Shown piece by piece: positions 48,789 to 57,824 of a DNA stretch of 64,000 nucleotides (the first letter of the stretch is position 1; every line of letters begins with the position of its first letter). The notes beneath the pieces are model-generated. The model saw only the letters and a list, made by a program, of their open reading frames with translations. It had not been told where the DNA came from and made no database searches. The position numbers and the translations under genes are program-made. Source of the DNA: Streptacidiphilus jeojiense (GTDB taxonomy: Bacteria > Actinomycetota > Actinomycetes > Streptomycetales > Streptomycetaceae). The DNA is taken from positions 84,216 to 148,215 of the forward strand of contig NZ_JOEH01000024.1 of NCBI RefSeq assembly GCF_000719095.1, written 5' to 3'.

Positions 48789-49649
48789 TCAGCGCTCGAA
48801 GCCCCGGGCCACCTGCTCGACCAGTTCCCGGGTCTGGTCCGGGTTCAGCGCCTGGGCGCGCAGGTGTTCGTACATCATCGAGTAGAGGCGTACGTCCGTC
48901 GGCTTCTCCAGGTACAGGTCGCTGGTGACGCCCTCCAGGTAGACCACGCTGGCGTCGAGGGCGTCCTGGAAGTCCAGGATGGAGAAGGTGCCGCTCATCC
49001 CGGGGTGGGCGCCGACGCTGTAGGGGAGCACCTGCACGTTGATGTGCGGCTGCTGGCTGATCTCGATCAGGTGCGCGAGCTGACGCCGCATCACCTCGGG
49101 GCTGCCCACCTCGCGGTGCAGCGCCGCCTCGTCGACGACGGCCCACAGCCGCATCGGATCCTCCCGGTCCTTGATCAGGTCCTGGCGCAGCATCCTGATG
49201 TCGGTGCGCTTGTCGTTCTGCTCCGGGGTCGCCTCCGGCTGGATCCCGGTCACCACGGCGTGCGCGTACTCCCGGGTCTGCAGCAGGCCGGGCACGAAGA
49301 GCGACTCGTAGTTGCGCACCGAGATCGCCTCGGCCTCCAGACCGATGTAGACGCTGTAGGGGACGTCGCCGAAGGCGTGCCACCAGCCGCGCTGCCGCGA
49401 CTCCCGGGCCATCGTCATCAGGCCGTCTATCAACGACTCGTCACCGACCCCGTACACCTCGCAGAGGTCGCGCACATCGCGCTGGCTGATGCTCCGTCGG
49501 CCGTTCTCCAGCCGGCTGATCTTCGACTGGGAGACCAGCAGCTGCTGGGCCACCTCCTCGGCGGTCAGGCCCTTCTGCTCACGGAGCCTGCGCAGTTCGG
49601 CGCCTAGACGACGGCGGCGGACGGTGGGGTTGATGCTGGCGGACGACAC
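48789..49649 (-). CDS. XRE-family regulator with DUF5753 domain
   Basis: This 286-residue protein starts at GTG 49649 (GGAGGA nearby, spacing short); ATG 49688 is an alternative. The N-terminal helix-turn-helix (about 8-65) includes LRRLREQKGLTAEEVAQQL then SQSKISRLENGRR. The C-terminal DUF5753 domain (about 100-280) shows YESLFVPGLLQTREYAHAVV, RQLAHLIEISQQPHINVQVLP and PFSILDF-like elements. These are WhiJ-type regulators, very numerous in Streptomyces and typically encoded with DUF397 proteins, controlling development or antibiotic production. A 12-nt palindrome (49680-49691) lies at the presumed promoter. Confidence 0.95.
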   Translation of the reverse strand: MSSASINPTVRRRRLGAELRRLREQKGLTAEEVAQQLLVSQSKISRLENGRRSISQRDVRDLCEVYGVGDESLIDGLMTMARESRQRGWWHAFGDVPYSVYIGLEAEAISVRNYESLFVPGLLQTREYAHAVVTGIQPEATPEQNDKRTDIRMLRQDLIKDREDPMRLWAVVDEAALHREVGSPEVMRRQLAHLIEISQQPHINVQVLPYSVGAHPGMSGTFSILDFQDALDASVVYLEGVTSDLYLEKPTDVRLYSMMYEHLRAQALNPDQTRELVEQVARGFER

Positions 49650-49679
49650 GGGTCCTCCGGCTTTCGCTCGGGATTCGTT

Positions 49680-49691
49680 GGAATGCATTCC
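49680..49691. promoter_or_regulatory. Perfect palindrome GGAATGCATTCC upstream of the XRE gene
   Basis: This 12-nt palindrome lies 31 bases before the preferred start and covers the alternative ATG start. It could be the regulator's own binding site. Confidence 0.4.
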
Positions 49692-49804
49692 GTTCCAGCA
49701 GCATGCCACCGCAAGGGGTTGCCGCGTGGGGCAATCGGCGCGGATCAGGGGCGCGCGAGTACACTCGTACGCCGCCTCGTGCTGCCGTGCGCACGCTCGC
49801 GCAA

Positions 49805-49862
49805 ACGCCGACCGCCGCTGCCGGCCGCGAGGGTGGTCGCGGTCGGCAGCGGCGGTCGGCGT
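49805..49862. terminator. Long hairpin downstream of the GPP34 gene
   Basis: A 19-bp perfect stem (49805-49823 with 49844-49862, starting ACGCCGACCGCCGCTGCCG) extends to about 26 bp including inner GCCGCGA/TCGCGGT with one wobble pair. It lies about 85 bases beyond the GPP34 stop on the minus strand, after a tandem repeat. Confidence 0.6.
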
Positions 49863-49863
49863 C

Positions 49864-49929
49864 ACTGCACGGGTACTGCACGGGTCCTGCACAGGCATCG
49901 CACGGCTACTGCCTGGTTACTGCGCGAGT
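49864..49929. repeat. Degenerate 11-nt tandem repeat, six units
   Basis: Units start at 49864, 49875, 49886, 49897, 49908 and 49919, each 11 nt: ACTGCACGGGT twice exact, then CCTGCACAGGC, ATCGCACGGCT, ACTGCCTGGTT, ACTGCGCGAGT. The period is one DNA helical turn, so all units face the same side. It lies between the GPP34 gene stop and the long hairpin. Confidence 0.75.
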
Positions 49930-49945
49930 GCTGCCAAGGCCGGCG

Positions 49946-50671
49946 TCAGCGTACGGCTGCGCGCGCCATTCCCGGCAGTACGGACGGTCGGGCTGCCGTA
50001 CGGCCGGGGGCGGCAGCGGTCTGCGCTGCACCCCTGCCCTGTGCGGCCGGAAGGCCGTTCTGCACGTCCATCACGGCGTGCGCGACCATCCCGCCCAGCG
50101 GGTCGTACCGGATCAGGTCACGCAGGCGTGACCTCGAGGAGCGGCCCTCGTTACCCGGGTAGAGATGCTTCCCCAGACCCACGGCGTGGGCCAGGGCTGC
50201 CAGGGCGGCTGTCCGGGGGTCCGGGGGTACCCCGGTCCGGATGGCCGTGTCCAGGCGTTCCTTGATCGCGCTGTTCGTGCAGTCGTCGGACGCCTGATAG
50301 CGCGTCGTCGGCAGCACCCCGCACACCTGGCCCGGCACTGCCCGCACCATGTCGCACCGCTCCAGGTGTGCCAGGTACGTCTGGCGCAGCCCCAGCCGGG
50401 GCCCGCCGATCCAGTGCACGGCACGCACCGCACTGCCGCGACGGCGCAGCAGTTCGAGCGCGTGGTCCAGGGTCGGGTCACCGGTCGGCCGTGGGTTCAC
50501 CACGGCGATCCGGTCCCCGTCCGGGACTATTCTTCCGGCCATCGCCAGCTCGACGAGCTGTGCTCCGGCCAGACCGAGGTCAAGGGTCTGCGGTTGCGCG
50601 GTGGTCCCGGTCGTCGGGTCCAGTGCGAGCAACAACAGTTCCTCGGGAATTGTTCTGCGGCTCTTGCCCAT
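49946..50671 (-). CDS. GPP34-family (GOLPH3-like) protein
   Basis: This 241-residue protein starts at ATG 50671 behind GGGGAGG. The GOLPH3/GPP34 domain is visible: IPEELLLLALDPTTG at the N-terminus, AGAQLVELAMAGRI, DPTLDHALELL and WIGGPRLGLRQTYLAHLERCD. The eukaryotic GOLPH3 binds PI4P; actinobacterial copies are of unknown role and numerous in Streptomyces, often in conservon-like or developmental loci. The Ala/Gly/Arg-rich C-terminal 30 residues look non-conserved. It is downstream of nothing obvious on its strand. Confidence 0.9.
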   Translation of the reverse strand: MGKSRRTIPEELLLLALDPTTGTTAQPQTLDLGLAGAQLVELAMAGRIVPDGDRIAVVNPRPTGDPTLDHALELLRRRGSAVRAVHWIGGPRLGLRQTYLAHLERCDMVRAVPGQVCGVLPTTRYQASDDCTNSAIKERLDTAIRTGVPPDPRTAALAALAHAVGLGKHLYPGNEGRSSRSRLRDLIRYDPLGGMVAHAVMDVQNGLPAAQGRGAAQTAAAPGRTAARPSVLPGMARAAVR

Positions 50672-50928
50672 CCAAGCCTCCCCGCGTGGATGAAGACAGA
50701 GTGACGCCTCTCACACCCTGCTGTCGAGAGTGCCTCGAGAGTGACACGACACCGTGATCTCGGGAACCGCTTGGATATGCCCCACGTCTGCCACAGGAGC
50801 GGCTGGTATCACAAAGGAATCGCCGGTCGAAGGTGCGGCGGACCAGCGATGTCGTGGTTGTGAAAGAAACTTGGGGAGAGACGTCCGGGTATGGGCGTCT
50901 GTCCGGGCGTGCGAGGAGGTTGGGTTAC

Positions 50929-53235
50929 GTGGGCGAGTCCCCCGACAGGGTGGAGCGGAACGGCGGGGCGGGCGAGGACCGGGCGGCGAAGCCCGAGTCA
51001 TGGTTCAGCCGCACCGGTACGGCCGAGCCGTCCCAGCCCACCGCGGGCCCGGCGCCGACGGAACCGGAACCGGACCAGGACCGCCCTGCGGAACGTCCTG
51101 CGGACCGCCCGGCTGATCCGCGGGCGGAGACCCCCGCGAGCGCGGCCGCGGACGCGGCAGCCCCCGCGAGCGAGGCCGGGACCGAGGCGCGGACCGATGC
51201 CGGGTCCGGGGCTGACGCGACCGATGCCGACACCGCCGACCGGGACGCCGACGGGACCGCCGCCGAGGAAGGCACCGCCGCAGCGGGCACCGCCGCAGGT
51301 GCTGAGGCCGACGCCGGTGCGGAACCCGATGCCGGCCCCGGCGCGGGCACCGACGCGCGTCCCGAGGCTGATTCCGGAGCAGGCGCAGGCGCCGATGCAG
51401 GGCCCGGCACGGGCGCCGGACCGGGCAGCGGTGCGGGCTCGGACGCGGGCACCCGCGCCGGTGCCGGCGCCGGGGTCGCCGTCGAGTCGTCCACCGGTGC
51501 GGGTGCCGACCCGGAGTCCGGTGCGGGGTCCGACACGGGGGCCGAGGTCCCCGTCGGGGCCTCCGCCGCCGGGGCCTCCGCCGCGGCGGCCGAGGACGGC
51601 CGTGGTGCGGCGCTGCGCCTCGACTCGCCGACCACCGCGCTGCGCGCACCGAAGCTGGACGAGCCCACCCGGGCCCTGCGCCAGGTGTCGATCCCGCAGG
51701 GTCCCCGGGAGCACACCGAGATCCCTCCGGTCGACGTCCCGGAACCCTGGGCCCCCGAGCAGCACCCGTCCGAGCAGCAGACCGCCGAGTACCGGGCCCC
51801 CGAGCCGTCCGGCCTCGGCCAGTTCGGCTGGGGTTACCGCGACGAGCCGTCCGCCCAGGCCGGGGCCCGCTCCCCGCAGTCCCCGGCGCAGCCGTACGGC
51901 GGCCGCCCCGGCGCCGGGTCCGCCCCGATCAGCCCCAGCCCGGAGAGCACCTCCGAGGCGATGGACGTGCTGGCGGCGCTCAGCCGCAAGCCGCGCGGCC
52001 CGCTGCGCCGCGCGCTGAAGCGGATCACGCTCTGGGGCGGCCTGCTGGTCTTCCTGCTGGTGATCCTGGCCATCGTCCAGGTGCTGCGGCCGCTGCCGGC
52101 CCCGACGCTCAAGATGACCACGGACTCCGCCTACGCCTTCGGCGGCTCCGTGCCCACCCTGGACTGGCCGGCCAGCGGGCAGGCGACGGCCGAGGTCTCC
52201 GGGCTGGGCAACCTGGGCCACTCGGGCTCGGACGACCCGGTGGCGATCGCCAGCGTGACCAAGGTGATGACCGCGCACCTGATCCTCAAGGACCACCCGC
52301 TGAAGAAGGACGAGCAGGGTCCGACGATCACCGTCGACCAGCAGGCGGTGGACGACTACAACAACGGCATCAAGGACCAGGAGTCGGTGGTCAAGGTCAC
52401 CGTGGGTGAGCAGATCAGCGAGTACCAGGCGCTGCAGATGCTGCTGATCCCTTCGGCGAACAACATCGCCAGGCTGCTCGGCCGCTGGGACGCCGGCACG
52501 GACGCCGCCTTCGTCACCAAGATGCAGGCCGAGGCCACCGCGCTGTCCATGTCCAAGAGCACCTACACCGACCCCAGCGGGCTGGAGGGGACCACCAAGA
52601 GCACTGCGAACGACCAGCTCAAGCTGGCCGAGGTGGTCATGCAGGACGCGGTGTTCCGGGAGATCGTCAGCACCCCCTCGTTCACCCCGCCCGGGGGCAC
52701 GGTCACCTACAACAACAACAGCCTGCTCGGCAAGAACGGCGTGATCGGCATCAAGACCGGCACCAGCAGCGCCGCCCTGGGCTGCCTGATGTGGGCCGCG
52801 CAGACCAAGGTCGGCGGCACCACCCAGACCATCGTCGGGGTGGTGCTGAGCCAGCCGGCTACCGGGGGTGACGGCGGCGGCTGGCTGCCCAACGTGCTGA
52901 AGAACAGCTCCAAGGTGATCGTCAGCGCCGAGCAGGCGCTGAAGTCGCACACCGTCGCCAGGAAGGGCGACGTGGTCGGCTACGTCGACGACGGGCTCGG
53001 CGGGAAGACCCCGGTGGTGGTCTCCAAGGACGTCACCGTGGCCGGCTGGGGCGGCCTGTCCGTGGACATCTCGCTGACGCCGACCAGCGGCGGCCTGCCG
53101 CACCAGGCCGCGGCCGGGACCACCGTCGGCAGCCTGGTCGTCGGCACCGGGGCCACCGCCCAGACCGTCCCGGTGGTGCTGGAGTCCAAGCTGAAGCAGC
53201 CCACCGCGGCCTCCAAGCTCACCCGGCTGGGGTGA
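50929..53235 (+). CDS. Membrane-anchored D-alanyl-D-alanine carboxypeptidase (S11) with long disordered tail
   Basis: This 768-residue protein starts at GTG 50929, with GAGGAGG nine bases upstream; an in-frame GTG at 50833 is less likely. Residues about 20-260 are low-complexity Ala/Gly/Asp/Glu/Pro (many GAGAD-type repeats), then a linker, one span at about 366-386 (ITLWGGLLVFLLVILAIVQVL) and an outer peptidase S11 domain. The three active-site motifs are present: SVTK (442-445), SAN (509-511) and KTG (609-611). It trims peptidoglycan stem peptides, setting the crosslinking level. The long cytoplasmic tail is unusual for the family and may bind a partner. Confidence 0.95.
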   Translation: MGESPDRVERNGGAGEDRAAKPESWFSRTGTAEPSQPTAGPAPTEPEPDQDRPAERPADRPADPRAETPASAAADAAAPASEAGTEARTDAGSGADATDADTADRDADGTAAEEGTAAAGTAAGAEADAGAEPDAGPGAGTDARPEADSGAGAGADAGPGTGAGPGSGAGSDAGTRAGAGAGVAVESSTGAGADPESGAGSDTGAEVPVGASAAGASAAAAEDGRGAALRLDSPTTALRAPKLDEPTRALRQVSIPQGPREHTEIPPVDVPEPWAPEQHPSEQQTAEYRAPEPSGLGQFGWGYRDEPSAQAGARSPQSPAQPYGGRPGAGSAPISPSPESTSEAMDVLAALSRKPRGPLRRALKRITLWGGLLVFLLVILAIVQVLRPLPAPTLKMTTDSAYAFGGSVPTLDWPASGQATAEVSGLGNLGHSGSDDPVAIASVTKVMTAHLILKDHPLKKDEQGPTITVDQQAVDDYNNGIKDQESVVKVTVGEQISEYQALQMLLIPSANNIARLLGRWDAGTDAAFVTKMQAEATALSMSKSTYTDPSGLEGTTKSTANDQLKLAEVVMQDAVFREIVSTPSFTPPGGTVTYNNNSLLGKNGVIGIKTGTSSAALGCLMWAAQTKVGGTTQTIVGVVLSQPATGGDGGGWLPNVLKNSSKVIVSAEQALKSHTVARKGDVVGYVDDGLGGKTPVVVSKDVTVAGWGGLSVDISLTPTSGGLPHQAAAGTTVGSLVVGTGATAQTVPVVLESKLKQPTAASKLTRLG

Positions 53236-53260
53236 AGCCCGGCGGTGCCGCGCCACCGGT

Positions 53261-54772
53261 TCACATGTGGACCGACGGCGCGGTACCGCCACCCTCCTCG
53301 GTCGGGTGGATCACCGGCTTGCCGGCCGGGTAGATCAGCCCGCAGACCACCATGCCGAAGACGAAGAACGCGGCCGACCACCAGTAGGCGGTGGAGTAGC
53401 TGTGCAGCTGCGCCTGCGCCTGGTTGGCCGGGGACGCCTGCTTGCCCACCAGGTAGGCGGTGGCGGCGCTGGTGGCCAGGGTGTTGAGCAGCGCGGTCCC
53501 GATCGAGCCGCCGACCTGCTGGCTGGTGTTGACGGTGGCGGAGGCGACGCCGGCGTCGTGGGAGGCGACCCCGGCGGTGCCCAGGGACATGGCCGGGGCG
53601 AAGATCAGGCCCATCCCGATCCCCATCACCAGCAACGGCGGCAGGATGTTGGCGCCGTAGGTGCTGTGCAGGTCCAGCCGGGTCAGCCAGGCCATGCCGA
53701 GGGCGCCGAGGAGCATGCCGACCGGCACGATCGGCTTGGCACCGAGCCGGGGCACCAGCGCGTTGGTGGCGGTGACCGAGGCGAAGATGACCATGGCGAT
53801 CATCGGCAGGAAGGCCACACCGGTCATCACCGGCGAGTACGACAGAGACTGCTGCAGGTAGTAGGTCAGGAACAGGAAGACGCCGAACATCCCGGCGCCG
53901 GCGATGAACATCGCCAGGAACGAGGCGCCGCGGTTGCGGTCCAGCACCACCCGCAGCGGCAGCACCGGGTGCTCGGTGCGGCTCTGCCACCAGACGAAGG
54001 CGATCAGCAGCACCACGCCGGCCACCAGGAAGCCCCAGGTGCCGACCGAGCTCCAGGAGTGCGACTCGGCGTTGGAGAAGCCGTAGACCAGCCCGAACAG
54101 GCCCAGTGACACCAGGACGGTGCCGGGGATGTCCAGCTTCGGCGGGTCCTCCGGCGCCCCCGCGTGCAGCAGCCGGACCGCGCCGACGAAGGCGATGGCG
54201 GCCAGGATCAGGTTGACGAACAGGCACCAGCGCCAGTTCAGGTACTCGGTCAGCAGGCCGCCGAGCAGCAGCCCGAAGGCGCCGCCGGTGCCGGCGATGG
54301 CGCCGTAGATGCCGAACGCCTTGCCGCGCTCGCTGGGGTCGGAGAAGGTCGTGGTCAGCAGCGACAGCGCGGCGGGCGCCAGCAGCGCCCCGAAGGCGCC
54401 CTGCAGGGCCCGGGCGATGACCAGGACCTCGAAGCTGGGGGCGGCGCCGCCGAGGGCCGAGGCCACCGAGAAGCCGACCAGGCCGATCAGGAAGATCCGC
54501 TTCCGGCCGACCAGGTCGGCGATGCGCCCTCCGAGCAGCAGCAGGCTGCCGAAGGCCAGCGCGTAGGCGGTGACCACCCACTGCCGGTTGCCGTCGGTGA
54601 AGCCCAGGTCCTTCTGCGCGGAGGGCAGCGCGATGTTCACGATGGTCGCGTCGAGGACCACCATCAGCTGGGCCAGGCCGATGACGGCGAGGACCCACCA
54701 GCGGTGGTTGTCGCCGGTGGAACGGGTCAGGCCGGTTGCACCCTGGCTTGTGGTCGTGGTCGGACGGGTCAT
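53261..54772 (-). CDS. DHA2-family (EmrB/QacA-like) efflux transporter
   Basis: This 503-residue protein has 14 spans. Motif C-like PSFEVLVIARALQGAFGALLAP, LDATIVNIALPSAQKDL in TM1 (motif D1) and GRIADLVGRKRIFLIG (motif A) define a drug:H+ antiporter of the 14-TMS type. Start ATG 54772 behind GGGAG. A palindromic operator lies 32 bases upstream. It ends 26 bases past the convergent carboxypeptidase stop. It probably exports a hydrophobic toxic compound, perhaps produced or handled by the P450/ALDH genes next door. Confidence 0.94.
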   Translation of the reverse strand: MTRPTTTTSQGATGLTRSTGDNHRWWVLAVIGLAQLMVVLDATIVNIALPSAQKDLGFTDGNRQWVVTAYALAFGSLLLLGGRIADLVGRKRIFLIGLVGFSVASALGGAAPSFEVLVIARALQGAFGALLAPAALSLLTTTFSDPSERGKAFGIYGAIAGTGGAFGLLLGGLLTEYLNWRWCLFVNLILAAIAFVGAVRLLHAGAPEDPPKLDIPGTVLVSLGLFGLVYGFSNAESHSWSSVGTWGFLVAGVVLLIAFVWWQSRTEHPVLPLRVVLDRNRGASFLAMFIAGAGMFGVFLFLTYYLQQSLSYSPVMTGVAFLPMIAMVIFASVTATNALVPRLGAKPIVPVGMLLGALGMAWLTRLDLHSTYGANILPPLLVMGIGMGLIFAPAMSLGTAGVASHDAGVASATVNTSQQVGGSIGTALLNTLATSAATAYLVGKQASPANQAQAQLHSYSTAYWWSAAFFVFGMVVCGLIYPAGKPVIHPTEEGGGTAPSVHM

Positions 54773-54803
54773 GGCGTCGCTCCCAAGGGAATCCACAACA
54801 AAA

Positions 54804-54821
54804 ATGTACAAAGGTGTACAT
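54804..54821. promoter_or_regulatory. Operator ATGTACA-N4-TGTACAT upstream of the efflux gene
   Basis: Perfect 7+7 inverted repeat around AAGG, 32 bases before the start codon and in an AT-rich promoter context. It fits a TetR- or MarR-type repressor; no such gene is adjacent. Confidence 0.6.
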
Positions 54822-54886
54822 AGGACCCTAAGCCGACTAGTCCATTGCTGCATTACCCGGGGAGAACGACCGAGGCGGTCCTCGGA

Positions 54887-56347
54887 TCAGAACGGGAACT
54901 GCGCGTGCCGGGTGGCCAGGGTGACCCAGCGGGTGTTGCTGAAGGCGTCCAGGCCCCAGCGGCCGCCGAATCGGCCGTAGCCGCTGGCCTTGGTGCCGCC
55001 GAAGGGGGACTGGGGCTCGTCGGCGACCGACTGGTCGTTGATGTGCACGATCCCGGTGTCGATGCGTTCGGCCACCCTGAGTCCGTGGGTGCCATTCTCG
55101 GTGATGATGCCGCAGGTCAGCCCGTGTTCGGTGGCGTTGGCCAGGGCGACCGCCCGGTCGTCGTCGGCGAAGGTGCTGAGGACGCAGACCGGGCCGAAGG
55201 CCTCGCGGGTGTGCAGGTCGGCGTCCTCGGTGACGCCGGTGAGGACGGTGGCCGGGTGCACCGCGCCCTGCGGCTCGCCCCCGCCGGTCAGCACCGTGGC
55301 GCCCCTGGCGACGGCATCGGTGACCAGGGCGGCGACCCGGCGGGCGGCGCCGACGCTGACCAGCGGGCCGATGACGGTGCCGGGGTCGGCGGGGTCGCCC
55401 GAGGGCAGCGCCGCGACCTTCGCGGTGAACTTGGCGGTGAACTCCTCGGCGAGGCTCCGGTGGACCAGCACCCGGTCCCCGGACATGCAGATCTGGCCGG
55501 AGTGCAGGAAAACCCCGAACACCGCGGCGTCCACCGCGTAGTCCACGTCGGCGTCGTCCAGCACGATGATCGCGTTCTTGCCGCCCAGTTCCAGCACGGC
55601 CGGCTTGACGTGGCGGGCGGCGTGGGCGCCGATGACGCGTCCGACGCCGGTGGAGCCGGTGAAGTTGACGGCCCGTACCCTCGGGTCGGCGATCAGCGCC
55701 TCGGCGATCTGCGCGGCGTCCTGGCGGGCGTTGGTGATCACGTTCAGCACGCCGTCGGGCAGGCCGGCCTCGCGCAGCAGGTCGGCCAGGAACAGCGCGC
55801 AGGCGATCGGCGCGTCCTCGCTGGCCTTGACCACGACGGTGTTGCCGGCCGCGATCGGTGCGGCGACGGCGCGGATGCCCAGGATCAACGGGGCGTTCCA
55901 GGGGGCGAAGGCGGCCACCACGCCCAGCGGCCTGCGTATCGCCAGGCCCAGCACGCCGTCCTGCTGGGCGCTGAGGACCTCGCCGCGCGGCGCGGTGGTC
56001 CCGGCGGCGGCCTCGCGCAGGATGTTGGCGGCCAGGCCGACGTTGAAGTACGCCCAGCCGGCGGTCCCGCCGGTCTCGCCGGCCATCAGCTCGACCGCCT
56101 CCTTGGCCCGGCCTTCCAGCAGGTCGGCGGCGGCCAGCAGTACGGCGCGGCGGGCGAAGGGACCGGTCGCGGCCCAGGCGGGGAACGCGGCATGGGCCGC
56201 CTCGACGGCCAGCGCGACGTCCTCGGTGCCGGCGGCCGCGACGGTGGCGTAGACCTCGCCGGTGTAGGGGCTGAGGTCCTCGGTGGTGCGGCCGGACAGC
56301 GCGGGGACGTTCCGGCCGTTGATCAGCAGGTCACGGTGGAGGGTCAT
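54887..56347 (-). CDS. Aldehyde dehydrogenase, aromatic-aldehyde type
   Basis: This 486-residue NAD(P)-dependent ALDH starts at ATG 56347. Catalytic residues: N151 (PWNAP), E253 (LELGGKNA) and nucleophile C287 (SGQICMSGDR). The dinucleotide site is FTGSTGVGRVI, and the end EPQSPFGGTKASGYGRFGG is the usual family close. It most resembles vanillin/benzaldehyde/salicylaldehyde dehydrogenases. It lies between the P450 gene (186-nt gap) and the efflux pump on the same strand, suggesting a detoxification or catabolic cassette. Confidence 0.94.
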   Translation of the reverse strand: MTLHRDLLINGRNVPALSGRTTEDLSPYTGEVYATVAAAGTEDVALAVEAAHAAFPAWAATGPFARRAVLLAAADLLEGRAKEAVELMAGETGGTAGWAYFNVGLAANILREAAAGTTAPRGEVLSAQQDGVLGLAIRRPLGVVAAFAPWNAPLILGIRAVAAPIAAGNTVVVKASEDAPIACALFLADLLREAGLPDGVLNVITNARQDAAQIAEALIADPRVRAVNFTGSTGVGRVIGAHAARHVKPAVLELGGKNAIIVLDDADVDYAVDAAVFGVFLHSGQICMSGDRVLVHRSLAEEFTAKFTAKVAALPSGDPADPGTVIGPLVSVGAARRVAALVTDAVARGATVLTGGGEPQGAVHPATVLTGVTEDADLHTREAFGPVCVLSTFADDDRAVALANATEHGLTCGIITENGTHGLRVAERIDTGIVHINDQSVADEPQSPFGGTKASGYGRFGGRWGLDAFSNTRWVTLATRHAQFPF

Positions 56348-56533
56348 GGGTGCGTGCCTTCCTTCTCTGGCCGCCACCCCAACCGCTCCTGCCACGGCAA
56401 CGGTGGCGTGATGCCGAGAGCCTAGTTGCCGTACCGGAGTTCGGACCCGGACCGATCAGCGGACCGCACCCCGGGCGCCGAACTCACAGCTGGGTCTTAC
56501 GTTTTGCCGTTTTGCCGACCGGGAGGGGGCGTC

Positions 56534-57790
56534 TCAGACGGTCCAGAGCGCGTGCAGCGTCGGCGGCTTGCGGAAGACCAGGCCGCGCGGGGCGCTGGGG
56601 CGCTGGGGATCCAGGCGCAGACCGGGCAGGCGGTCCAGCAGGGTGCGCAGCGCGATCCGGGTCTCCAGCCGGGCCAGGTGCGCGCCCAGGCAGTAGTGCG
56701 GGCCGTGCGCGAAGGCCAGCTGGAGGCGGGAGTTGGCCCGGTGCACGTCGAAGGCGTCCGGTTCGGCGAAGACCGCGGGGTCGCGGTTGGCGCCGGCCAG
56801 GGAGACCGTGACCAGGTCGCCGCGGCGGATCTCGGCGGTGCCGAGCCGGACGTCGCGGGTGGCGTAGCGGTCGACCACCGCGGCACCCGGCTCCAGCCGC
56901 AGCGACTCCTCGACGGCGTTGTCCAGCAGGGCGTCGTCGGCGCGCACCAGGGCGACCCGGCGGGGGTCCTCCAGCAGGTGCAGCAGCGCGTTGGCGATCA
57001 TCGCCTCGGTGGTCTCGATGCCGCCGAACAGCAGCACCGCCGCGTTGGAGGCCAGCTCCGGCAGGCCGAGCCGTTCGGCCGCGCTGACCAGGAGCGAGCG
57101 GTCGCCGCCGGAGCGGTCGTCACCGGGGCGGTCGCCGCCGGGGCGGTCGTCACCGGAGCGGTCGCCGCCGGAACGCTCGTCGCCGGGGCGGTCGCCGTCG
57201 GCGTGCACCGTGGCCGCGACCGCCGCGCGCAGCTCGGCGTAGGCGGTGGCCCCCTCCGGACCGGCCGGGCGGCCCTCGGTGATCTCGTTGACCGCTTGCA
57301 CGATGCCGTCGTACCAGGTCAGCACGGTTGTGGTGTCGGCACCGACGAGACCGAGGATGTCGGTCATCACCACGGCGGCCAGCGGCCCGGCGAAGGAGCG
57401 GCGCAGTTCGGCGGCGCCGTCCCGGCTCAACCCGTCCAGCAGCAGGTCAGCCTGCTGCTGGATCCGCTCGGCGAACCCGGTGTGCAGCTCGCGCAGGCGG
57501 AAGGGTGCGGTGAAGGGCTCGCGGTGGACGGCGTGCTCGGGACCGTCCAGCGAGAGCATGCTCGGGCCGACCACCTGGGCGGTGGAGAAGCGCGGGTCGT
57601 CCACGGTGTACGTCTGCGCGTCGCGCATCACGGCCGTCGCCAGGTCGCGGCGGGTCACCAGCCAGCCGCCGAGGGCCGGGAGCCAGGACACCGGCTCCTC
57701 GGCCCGCAGCCGGGCCAGTAGCGGATGCGGGTCCTCGGCGAGCTCCGGCAGTGTCACGGCCGCCCCGAGCGGAAAGCTCCCAGTGATCAT
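56534..57790 (-). CDS. Cytochrome P450 with internal repeat insertion
   Basis: This 418-residue bacterial class I P450 has heme ligand C367 in FAHGPHYCLGAHLA, the ExxR pair E295-R298 (EESLR), the I-helix GGIETT (256-261; Gly-Ile-Glu-Thr-Thr for the more usual AGxET) and C-helix HxxxR (HAVHR). An ATG at 57790 begins it. Residues 198-232 are a perfect-period repeat of seven five-residue units (GGDRS/GDDRP type), placed between the expected G helix and the I helix. In most relatives this segment is short. The substrate is unknown; redox partners (ferredoxin) are not encoded next to it. Confidence 0.93.
   Translation of the reverse strand: MITGSFPLGAAVTLPELAEDPHPLLARLRAEEPVSWLPALGGWLVTRRDLATAVMRDAQTYTVDDPRFSTAQVVGPSMLSLDGPEHAVHREPFTAPFRLRELHTGFAERIQQQADLLLDGLSRDGAAELRRSFAGPLAAVVMTDILGLVGADTTTVLTWYDGIVQAVNEITEGRPAGPEGATAYAELRAAVAATVHADGDRPGDERSGGDRSGDDRPGGDRPGDDRSGGDRSLLVSAAERLGLPELASNAAVLLFGGIETTEAMIANALLHLLEDPRRVALVRADDALLDNAVEESLRLEPGAAVVDRYATRDVRLGTAEIRRGDLVTVSLAGANRDPAVFAEPDAFDVHRANSRLQLAFAHGPHYCLGAHLARLETRIALRTLLDRLPGLRLDPQRPSAPRGLVFRKPPTLHALWTV
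57095..57199. repeat. 15-nt tandem repeat inside the P450 gene, seven units
   Basis: Seven units of exactly 15 nt (consensus GGAGCGGTCGCCGCC on the plus strand) run without phase change. Each encodes five residues, and copy number changes would preserve frame. Confidence 0.9.
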
Positions 57791-57824
57791 CGGCTGAGGC
57801 TATCGGCGGCCGCCGCCCGCTGTC

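Noticed and set aside
49864..49929. CRISPR-like array
   Set aside because: Units are 11 nt with no spacers and degenerate; there are no cas genes.
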